A stretch of DNA of 64,000 nt from Membranipora membranacea (Eukaryota > Bryozoa > Gymnolaemata > Cheilostomatida > Membraniporidae), in contig OU612071.1 in NCBI GenBank assembly GCA_914767715.1, positions 12,445,493 to 12,509,492 of the forward strand. Direction: 5' to 3'. This document shows positions 58,201 to 64,000 of this stretch, piece after piece. The notes under the pieces are model-generated. The model was given only the letters and a program-made list of their open reading frames with translations. It ran no database searches and had not been told where the DNA came from. The translations under genes and the position numbers were made by a program. Positions within the stretch are counted from its first letter, which is position 1. Each line of letters begins with the position of its first letter.

Positions 58201-59589
58201 TATTACTGGTTGACCACAATCAGTGGTAGGGATAGCCTGTTATGTTGATGAATTTCAATGTCCAGATATAAAATCCTGTTACACCCAGATAGTAGTAAGG
58301 ATAGTGGGGTAGTTTTTCAGCTAGTCCATCTAATTTCATTCTTGAAAGAAACCCAATCACTGATTTCTTATATACAGGCAATTGACGAAAAGTGGGACGA
58401 CTCCCAAGAGCGGTCTAGGTTTCGGTTTAGCTGTAATTCTATGGGTAGATTATATTTTGACTTCCTATGAATCAAACTACTGCTGCTACTCAGGCAAATT
58501 TGTGCTCATCAAAATCAGTACAGCTCCAAGCTAACTAAATGAGGCTTTGATCTCAGAATTACGATAGTCATAAGTGTCCACTAGTAAGCGGGTAACTACG
58601 TAGACAAAGATAATCGATGTCATACCCTCATTTTGTCGATCAGTTTGTATAAATTATTTCCCCATAAGGTGACAATGCTGAGATTGCCGCTTCAAAATAT
58701 TAGCTTTGAGCTATACAGAATTCAAAAAGTACACATTTGCATGTGTGGCAGCAGAGGTTAAAGCTATTTGAGGCACTTATGAAAAAAGAAAGATTTATTA
58801 TTGCCTAATGTGATGTCATTCTAGCCCTGTTCACACGGCCACGGGTTTTGGTGGTTTTGTAGGTGGCCATGCATTGTTCGGTATAGTATCGGTAGTTGTC
58901 TTCTGCTGTTTTAGCTCTAATCTTCACCACTTTGAGCTTTGACTTTTTCTCTGTTCCATGAGCAAATAAATTAACTTTGTCATTTATCATATTCAAAATA
59001 GATATAAATAAGCTGATTGCACTAAATATTGCAGTTATAATATGAAAACATGGCTAAGTTAAGAAAATTTAAAACACCCATGAGTAAGGCCATGATGAAG
59101 GTCAAGGTCATAGTCTTACTCATGGGTGTTTTAAACATCAGTGTGCTACTTCCCATCTAATTAAATTAAAGGTTGATTAAATTAAAATTGATTAAAATCA
59201 GATCATATCACACGCCACATCCTGAAGCATTGGCGGCGAAATACTAGTTGCCTTATGGGCTAGGCTGCAATATCTGCGCCCATTTGCTCTCAGTTTGCAG
59301 GCAGGTCGGAGCACACCTGGGGGTCCAACCAAACCCCAGTAGTCAGTAGACTGCAGTGGGATTCGAACCCACGACCTTCAACATTTGCATGCTGAAGGGA
59401 CGGCGCTCTAACCAACTGACCTACCTCTTCATAGTCATCTTCCTCTAGTATCTTCTTCTTCCTTAGTTTAGGAAGCGGAGTTTTAAACACACTACCATCA
59501 GAGAGAGCTACAGTTTGACTATCCGAGCTAACCGGTACAAGAGACCTCTCCTCAGCTGACATATTGATGTAACTCGGGCTAACAATCAC
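48975..59589 (-). CDS. ESS2: ESS2 splicing factor homologue (DGCR14/ES2), complete ten-exon gene
   Basis: Ten minus-strand exons join in one frame into about 523 residues (human protein about 476). The ESS2 family is nuclear and co-purifies with the spliceosomal C complex. Recognised landmarks: LEEDDYEE and ERDYYPDLPKLKAQ (N-terminal coiled segment), YTTPASFETP, LHVHSSEDNESF, the Tyr/Asn/Ala segment before YNVAG, the hallmark GSESPMMTWGEIEGTP, the basic helix AEKVAKQHRDKKAQAVERIK, ASYTPSP and the C-terminus TDNLLNLPMKRKSKAADYF. All splice sites are GT/AG and phases match at every join. The start is placed at 59,589; an in-frame ATG at 59,562 is equally possible. Two broken copies lie at 8.1-10.6 kb and 43.8 kb. 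Introns are riddled with MITEs. Confidence 0.95.
49385..49870. repeat. TA/CA microsatellites in ESS2 intron 9
   Basis: TATATA runs occur at 49,386-49,418 and 49,812-49,868 with CACACA interruptions. Several frames here (Tyr/Ile-rich) are microsatellite artefacts. Confidence 0.85.
50262..50356 (-). CDS. ESS2: ESS2 exon 9
   Basis: 95 bp, encoding PLSGLSRSERLATLSPAAKK to GIHIST. It parallels the human LSPAMSPALQRL segment. No counterpart is present in the pseudogene at 8-10 kb. Confidence 0.9.
51123..51235 (-). CDS. ESS2: ESS2 exon 8
   Basis: 113 bp, encoding LKDEPKRDRIGRELAEKVAK to ERIKRLNT. It is a basic amphipathic helix equal to the human ERLGLKMANEAAAKNRAKKQ region. Confidence 0.93.
51832..52037 (-). 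CDS. ESS2: ESS2 exon 7 (SPMMTWGE hallmark)
   Basis: 206 bp, encoding GRVDVDGKEIGPSTPRVGGY, then FVSTPTPNP and GSESPMMTWGEIEGTP, to GPVFK. This is the most conserved block of the family. Confidence 0.95.
52075..52362 (+). repeat. Dispersed repeat, also at 58,167-58,452
   Basis: Both copies carry GATGCCTAACCAGT-like text, GTAGGGATAGCCTGTTAT, CCTGTTACACCCAGATAGTA, TTCTTATATA.AGGCAATTG and GAAAAGTGGGA.GACTC in order. Both lie in ESS2 introns (6 and 1). No inverted termini were identified. Confidence 0.7.
52830..52990 (-). CDS. ESS2: ESS2 exon 6
   Basis: 161 bp. It completes the Met codon and encodes YNVAGAELTAEEKIELASKV to KFFKGVP. The NTKFFK motif parallels human NTRFLR. Donor GTATGT. Confidence 0.93.
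53215..53490. repeat. Imperfect minisatellite of TTGCAAT-based units
   Basis: Repeated TTGCATTGCAATA, CCAGGGGATGCAATAGTTGC and variants run for about 275 bp in ESS2 intron 5. Open frames on both strands here (Cys/Tyr/Asn-rich) are repeat artefacts. Confidence 0.8.
53945..54051 (-). CDS. ESS2: ESS2 exon 5
   Basis: 107 bp, encoding LEDAQLALPSMEEQAAIEGN to YVPANAV. It parallels the human LELPSAEHQAIE...WKYKAKNSLM segment. Donor GTGAGT. Confidence 0.93.
54700..54935. repeat. Inverted and direct repeats of AGCCAAT.TGTTGGCTCTGATTGG
   Basis: TTAGCCAATTTGTTGGCTCT and its inverse AGAGCCAACAAATTGGCTAA flank about 100 bp. Another direct copy abuts the exon 4 donor (CAGAGCCAACACATTGGCTA), and a related piece lies at 50,185-50,235. 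A tandem ATCACATACATAGACA/AGTATATCAC stretch is at 54,670-54,740. Confidence 0.65.
54940..55118 (-). CDS. ESS2: ESS2 exon 4
   Basis: 179 bp, encoding GDGGSEKKPVQPNTELRLDK, then the conserved SSEDNESFVELMEESERKRR and QAWLYVKQGEQQR. Donor GTAATT. Its acceptor and first half are triplicated upstream (see 55,040-55,445). Confidence 0.93.
55040..55445 (-). repeat. Triplicated acceptor plus first half of ESS2 exon 4
   Basis: Three tandem units of about 130 bp (roughly 55,040-55,165, 55,170-55,300 and 55,315-55,440) share AGCTCTGTGTTAGGCTG, the CCCCATCTCCT acceptor/exon start, GTAGATAAGCAGGC.AATGT and TTGCAAAGCTCACTGCTGTG. Only the unit nearest the exon body leads into the full exon 4. The second unit still reads GDGGSEKKPDLQPNTELKVD. 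The third is frameshifted. Confidence 0.85.
55513..55820 (+). mobile_element. MITE copy, GGGGGTCTTTCAATTAG family, expanded by a (GTGA)n array
   Basis: It begins GGGGGTTCTTTCAATTAG and ends CTGAAAGACCCCCC. The internal GAGTGAGCGA motif has expanded to about 16 tandem GTGA units (55,722-55,787). An inverted pair GACCCCCAGCAGGTCT / AGACCTGCTGGGGTTC is present. Confidence 0.7.
56393..56737. mobile_element. Foldback MITE, GCGCCTCCCCATA family (complete)
   Basis: The long inverted arms begin TATAGTCGCGCCTCCCCATA and end TATGGGGAGGCGCAACTATA. They contain GTCTCAGTCTAA.TAAGAGCA, GGATAGCCTATGGACACAGT and their inverses. The centre has an inverted CTCAACCATAAAGGTTG / TTTAATGGTTGAG pair. Non-coding. 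Confidence 0.75.
56781..56900 (-). CDS. ESS2: ESS2 exon 3
   Basis: 120 bp, encoding YTTPASFETPNTSTNQLPTP to ARSADNLSS. It matches the vertebrate YVTPATFETP motif. Donor GTATGT. Confidence 0.93.
57110..57340 (+). mobile_element. MITE copy, GGGGGTCTTTCAATTAG family
   Basis: Family core from TTACTAAAGCAAATCATCAC to ACTAATTAAAAAGCCCCTC. Left end missing; right end mutated. Confidence 0.55.
57578..57761 (-). CDS. ESS2: ESS2 exon 2
   Basis: 184 bp, encoding SITKIIERDYYPDLPKLKAQ to ADSEGDI. It corresponds to the conserved DFFPDVEKLQAQ region of the human protein. Acceptor TTGGACAG, donor GTGAGT. Confidence 0.93.
57858..57975 (+). mobile_element. Half copy of the GCGCCTCCCCATA foldback
   Basis: Only the left arm (TATAGTAGCGCCTCCTCATA to CTATGGCCACAGTTGAAACC) is present in ESS2 intron 1. 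Confidence 0.6.
59068..59135. repeat. Hairpin with perfect 21-bp arms
   Basis: The arms at 59,068-59,088 and 59,115-59,135 read TTTAAAACACCCATGAGTAA (plus G) and its exact inverse, with a 26-bp spacer, in ESS2 intron 1. Confidence 0.8.
59348..59424 (-). repeat. tRNA-like segment abutting the ESS2 exon 1 donor
   Basis: On the minus strand GTAGGTCAGTTGGTTAGAGC (A box) and GGGTTCGAATCCC (B box) enclose a 10-bp self-complementary stem (CCTTCAGCAT / ATGTTGAAGG). The acceptor stem does not close, so this is a pseudo-tRNA or SINE head. Its first bases form the splice donor of exon 1. Confidence 0.55.
59425..59589 (-). CDS. ESS2: ESS2 exon 1
   Basis: It encodes MIVSPSYINMSAEERSLVPV to KKILEEDDYEE, phase 0 end. 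The GTAGGT donor is part of an adjoining tRNA-like sequence; the orphan copy at 43.8 kb has GTGGGT in ordinary intron sequence. Confidence 0.88.
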
Positions 59590-59599
59590 ATCATTGTGG

Positions 59600-61130
59600 G
59601 TCTGAGAATCTAACCACTAGGCTTATTTAGGTTGTGCACTGCTAAGGGCTGGTGCGGGCGGCAGATATGTAAGGTATATATCATAGGATTTGACGAGGTT
59701 GTTTTTATCTTGTTTTGTTGAACTGCAGGTTCACTCTCACTGAAGTAGCTACAAAAGACAACACTTAATTATAATAATAACAAAGTTTATTTATAAAACG
59801 CTTAATAAAATTGATTTGATTTGAAATTTTAAATATATGAAATAAGCCTGTGGCTGGTAAATAACTAAAATGGATTAAGAATGTTTATCATAAATTTATT
59901 AATGAGATGAGAAAATATGATGATAAGATAAGATAGTTAACACCTACAAGTGGCAACTACCCTGCACCTAAAAATTCACTATGAAACCAACAGAAAGATT
60001 AACAGAACCTGTAGGGTTGAGGTAGGCAACTCTGTATGATGCATTACAAAATTTATGCAGTTCTGAATGGGCACTAAAAACCAGCGCTGGCGACGGATGT
60101 TGTAAGACATGTTGTAGGACAGGTCATACAGCGCTCAAAGCCTCTACAGCGTCGTTCTTAGATACAATACAGAATTGTTAGACAGCCTATATCGTTAAAA
60201 ATCTATTGTTTTGAGTGCTGTAAGACACGTTGTACAACATGTCTTACAATACTCCATGTTGGATCAGACTAAGTACCTTAACTTTGTCATACATTGCAAC
60301 ATGGGCTGCACCAACAAACCCTCTACTATGATTTTCTCATAAACTGGCTATTTCCCATACAGAACTGGACTTTTTGTGGACTATAGTGGACATAAGCATA
60401 CTGACTCTCGTGATCTGACTGGGCATGTAGATCACTGATAAACTATGTTATCATTACCACAAAGCAGGTGTCGTAAGGCTAAGTATGCATCATGCGTGAC
60501 TTGAATTCGCGCATGTGCAAGAACAATGAGTTTAGTTTGGGTTCTGATTGCAACTTTGGAAAGGGGAAATGGGACATCCCCTGCATAAACTGTCAATCAA
60601 AATCAGTTTATAATGACAAGAGAGGATAACTATTAATAACAAATCCGCAAGCTTTGGGGAGTATGTCACCAGAGCAGGTAGCCAATCAGATGGCTTCGGA
60701 ATTCCGAGACTCAATTTTGCAGAGATCAGCTCATGTTTGAACGCTCAGTGCCAGTTAGAGGGCTGTAGTTTAGGCAAAAGGTAGGGGAGGTGGAAATCCT
60801 CGAGGGTGTGAGGTAACACCAGGTTGGGTAGTGTAATCTCTGTATTGTAACATTATCTATTATAAACTGGAGATGTAGAATATAGGATATCGCATATCTT
60901 TAAATAAAATATAATTAAACAACAAATTATAAGAAAACATCGGATATGCCAGAGTTGCACACAGGAACTTCATGTCGAGCAGGTGTTTTAAAAATGAAAA
61001 ATAATAAAAAATGGAATCGTGAGGGCCTTAAAGACGGGCCTTAGTGGTTGTGGGCCTTATCGACTGGTATCCGAAAACATTTAGTAGCTTTGGGCTTATT
61101 AATACTTTACATATATGCATGGATGTTAAT
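59600..61130. other. ESS2 upstream region; no gene seen
   Basis: 59,590-59,760 matches 43,989-44,160 and so is the duplicated promoter/5' flank of ESS2. TTCACTCTCACTGAAGTA.C is nearly identical in both copies. 60,003-60,840 is collinear with 44,457-44,620 apart from an insertion. Inverted ATGTTGTA.GACA / TGTACAACATGTCTTACA motifs occur at 60,100-60,255. Confidence 0.5.
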
Positions 61131-61142
61131 TTCCGGTCAAAC

Positions 61143-61505
61143 CACAGACAGCAGGTCACTGACAGTTGTTTTGATGAGTTGCAGCCTTGTGTGTGTGTGG
61201 TTTGTGTTTGTTGTGGTGAAGATGGGAAGCTTGCATGAACCAAGTTATCGCGGCTGTGGAGCTTCTGTACCCGCCAATTACGTTGCTCGGATGAGTCACT
61301 TCTCTCTCATTGGTCAGAATATTAACTTCTAACCAATGAGAGAGAAGTGAGTCATCTGAGCAACGTAATTGGCGGGTACAGAAGCTCCACAGCCGCGATA
61401 ACTTGGTTCATGCAAGCTTCCCATCTTCACCACAACAAACACAAACCACACACACACACAAGGCTGCAACTCATCAAATCAACTGTCAGTAACCTGCTGT
61501 CTGTG
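61143..61505. mobile_element. 363-bp long-arm foldback with 7-bp TSD
   Basis: Two near-perfect arms (61,143-61,314 and 61,332-61,505) flank a 17-bp loop. Termini CACAGACAGC / GCTGTCTGTG. GTCAAAC is duplicated at 61,136-61,142 and 61,506-61,512. The overlapping frames on both strands are palindrome artefacts. Confidence 0.85.
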
Positions 61506-61814
61506 GTCAAACACCAACTTGTAAAAATAAACCAGTGCATGAGAAAAGTTTCTCCCATGTTTTTTATATCTGCTCACTGAAATCAATTTCCACACCATCG
61601 TTATCAATCCTAACTGTGCCTGCGTCCACAACTGAATATTTATATATTTTTGCAAAACCACAAAAACCCAATCTCACACCAAACCACGACGCACTGAAGG
61701 TATAGTCATTCATATGCGCTCTTATGGCTACGCCTTGAACTCCGTTCAATAATAATCACTAGTGAATCAGTCATGAGTCAATGCTGGGTGCCTTGTCAAG
61801 ACATGCCGACCCAC

Positions 61815-62305
61815 AGGTCTACTCCAAAACCTGGGAGGGCTTTGGAAATGTTTGGCTGCCCCTCTTGAGTTTTTGTGGTTTTGTTGTTTGAAGGTAATTC
61901 ATAGTTGCGCAGACACATCCAACTTTCATGGTCTCTGGCCCAGGCTAGGTTTTTAAATATCCGGTCCGCACATGATTCTAAAAATATTTTTGAACAGAAA
62001 TTGTTTGCTGAAAGAGCCACAGGTGACTAAACCCATCAAACGAATGAGGTATGTATGTGTAGCTTAGGAGGTAGTCTTTCAAACAGAATACTCAGGGAAG
62101 TTTCATGGTCTCTGCAGTAAACAGAAATTTGGGACAGTGCTTCCCGAAAGTACTGTCCAAATTTCTGTTTACTGCAGAGACCATGAAAGTTGGATGTGTC
62201 AGGTGTCTTCTCAACTATGAATTACCTTCAAACAACAAAACAACAAAAACTCAAGGGTGGCAATCAAACATTGCCAAAGTCCTCTCAGTGGGTTTTGGCA
62301 TAGAT
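61815..62305. repeat. Nested foldback
   Basis: Outer arms: GGTTTTGTTGTTTGAAGGTA, CATCCAACTTTCATGGTCTC (61,880-61,935) and the inverse at 62,180-62,250. Inner hairpin: TTTCATGGTCTCTGCAGTAA with ACAGAAATTTGGGACAGT (62,101-62,138) and its inverse (62,152-62,188). Frames across it are not conserved. Confidence 0.7.
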
Positions 62306-62319
62306 ACGATAGAGAGTAG

Positions 62320-64000
62320 ACTGTGTTCTGACCACTGCTTAGGGTACTTTATGTCCTACTCTTAGCTTACCAGGTAAATGCTGGGTGACTGAGCAATCCT
62401 CTTGTTTTCTAATCTTTCATTGATTTGAAATGTTAAAAAAATAACAGGGCTTACAACTCATGATTTATCATCCAATAACAATAAAATGAAATTATTTATA
62501 AATTTTCGTTTTTGGAAACTTATAAGTAACTAAAGTTGGGGAGCTGTATCTTATAGTACAAGTCAGCGTTCTGCAGGTATTTCGAGAAAAAATATGGAAT
62601 GTCATGTATTTTACCTGTAAGCTATTTGTTTGAACAATACCATAGACATCAGTTTTTATTCAGTATCATGTTATGGAAACAGTGAAGTGTCTGTGACAAC
62701 ACAAGAAAGAAAGCTAGGGAAATTCGGGGTTTGTGAATTTGCGTAATTGCCGTATTACGCGTAATATTTTGCGTAATTATGTTAGTTTAGAATTTGCGTA
62801 ATTTTAGGAGTTGTCTTCTATTGTTATGGTGATAGAGTATACTGAAAAGGAAAAGCAATTCCTTGTCAAGGTCAAAGGGAGGCCATTTCCAAATAGCTTG
62901 TGTTTCATCATCCAATAAGTGAGTGGAATGTTGGGGTGATACTGCAGAGTCCTTCTTCATTCCAAAGTAAACTGATCTTAATAAGCAAAAGAAAAGGTAA
63001 ATTTTATCCATGCACAAACTCAAAGACAGATGAGATGGAAAGAGAGAGAAGAGAGAGAGAGCCACATCACTCTACTGAGACACTCCTTGTACAGGACAGC
63101 TCAAGAAGAAGTGTGTGTCCATTTGCACTGACAGAATTAAGAGATTAAGTTATCCAAAAAAAACAGGTAATACAGGGAAAATTCTGATTTGTTATTATTG
63201 GTACTGGAACTGGTACTAGCTAGGTTATTATTTCTGACCCAGTTCTGTATATAAATATGTATACAGGCTAGTATTTTGTTGTTGGAATAGTATAGTGATG
63301 TGAAGTGTAGGTTCAGGTACTGAAGTATTATCTCATATATCTGGCTGTGTGGTTATGTGCTTCTTATGTACTCTAACCAAGGAGTAAAAGACTCCTTGCT
63401 CTAACTAACCACTGTCTCCCCAAAACATTCACACATAATCCAGGATCAACTTATAATTCATAGTGACCGTGACTGTTAGTGTTAGTATAACTTCTGTAGG
63501 CCTATTTTCTACCTGAGTCCTAGCTAGCTTGTTTGTACAGGGAGTTATATAGACTGGAATTTGGAAGCGCCTCGTGCATACTTTCGAGGCAGGTATATGA
63601 TTTTGGATCGCCTTCCAGGACCTAGAAATAACTTGTCGATCTGCGGTACGTTCCAAGACCTATCAAAACTCAAGAAGTAGCTTACACTCTGTAATTCAGC
63701 ACAAGAAGTTTGTCTGTTAGTGCGCAAACCGAGCTGCACACATACTATTGGTTACATGAGTTGTTTCATATTCTCGCTTGAGAATTGGAAAGCTAGAAAC
63801 TGAATTAAGTTATTAAAAGATGTAGATCTAATTTTTTCTGTACCACACAGTTCACCTCATACCATGGACATCATTGATTTCAGCTGTCATTAATCAGGCT
63901 GTCATCATAGATATCTGCGGAAACAAAGAATCCCAATTACATGTGTCAAATTGAGAGTGTTATGAATGACAATAGTTTTGAATAAGTCATAATATTGAAT
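62320..64000. other. No gene seen
   Basis: AT-rich, with a GCGTAATT-type palindromic cluster (TTGCGTAATTGCCGTATTAC, GCGTAATATTTTGCGTAAT) at 62,740-62,805 and a GAGA run near 63,040-63,060. No frame resembles a known protein. Confidence 0.4.

Noticed and set aside
59348-59425. Functional tRNA gene at the ESS2 exon 1 border
   Set aside because: No closing acceptor stem, and the middle forms a 10-bp hairpin instead of a 5-bp stem with 7-base loop.
61044-61580. Overlapping frames on both strands
   Set aside because: They arise from the long perfect inverted repeat at 61,143-61,505.
1-64000. CRISPR array, operons, phage or bacterial defence genes
   Set aside because: The tandem repeats seen are microsatellites, minisatellites or coding repeats. 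The genes are intron-split and eukaryotic. No spacer-repeat structure exists.

Overview
This is an AT-rich eukaryotic genomic window, most likely from an invertebrate animal. I base that on conserved spliced exons with GT/AG borders, long introns, an ESS2 (DGCR14) orthologue, CUB-like and coiled-coil exons, and many foldback and MITE-type elements. The phylum cannot be fixed; a sponge or cnidarian is only a guess. No operons, rRNA genes or CRISPR arrays were seen. All confidently recognised host genes lie on the minus strand.

The window is dominated by segmental duplication. Block A (about 1-7,690) and block B (about 30,700-42,870) each carry a copy of one gene for a predicted type II membrane protein. 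It has a short cytoplasmic N-terminus, one transmembrane helix, small cassette exons, a large glycosylated coiled-coil exon built of 58-residue repeats, and in copy B a C-terminal CUB-like domain ending at 29,684. Every exon border from the membrane-anchor exon to the coiled-coil exon is phase 1, so cassettes can be added, lost or skipped without a frameshift. Copy A has one X-Z-Y cassette set and copy B has two plus an extra Y. Copy A runs off the left edge before its CUB part.

The second anchor is ESS2, a nuclear protein associated with the spliceosome. A complete ten-exon gene lies at 48,975-59,589 (minus). Two broken copies exist. One at 8,100-10,622 keeps exons 3 and 5-8, with a frameshift in exon 3 and a stop in exon 7. 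The other is a lone exon 1 at 43,820-43,992 with a 10-bp deletion. Each broken copy sits just beyond a membrane-protein block, so the ancestral unit was probably membrane-protein gene plus ESS2.

The rest (about 11.3-29.6 kb, 44.8-48.9 kb, 59.6-64 kb) is mostly non-coding. It holds a decayed Mutator-like transposase (20.2-21.5 kb), two LINE reverse-transcriptase scraps (17.0 and 22.4-22.8 kb), a family of about 200-250 bp MITEs, several long foldbacks with target-site duplications, tRNA-like segments and a few unidentified exon-like segments. The cleanest transposon insertion is a 404-bp hAT-like element carrying a tRNA-like segment, at 41,199-41,602. Its uninterrupted target site is preserved in block A at 6,900-6,907.
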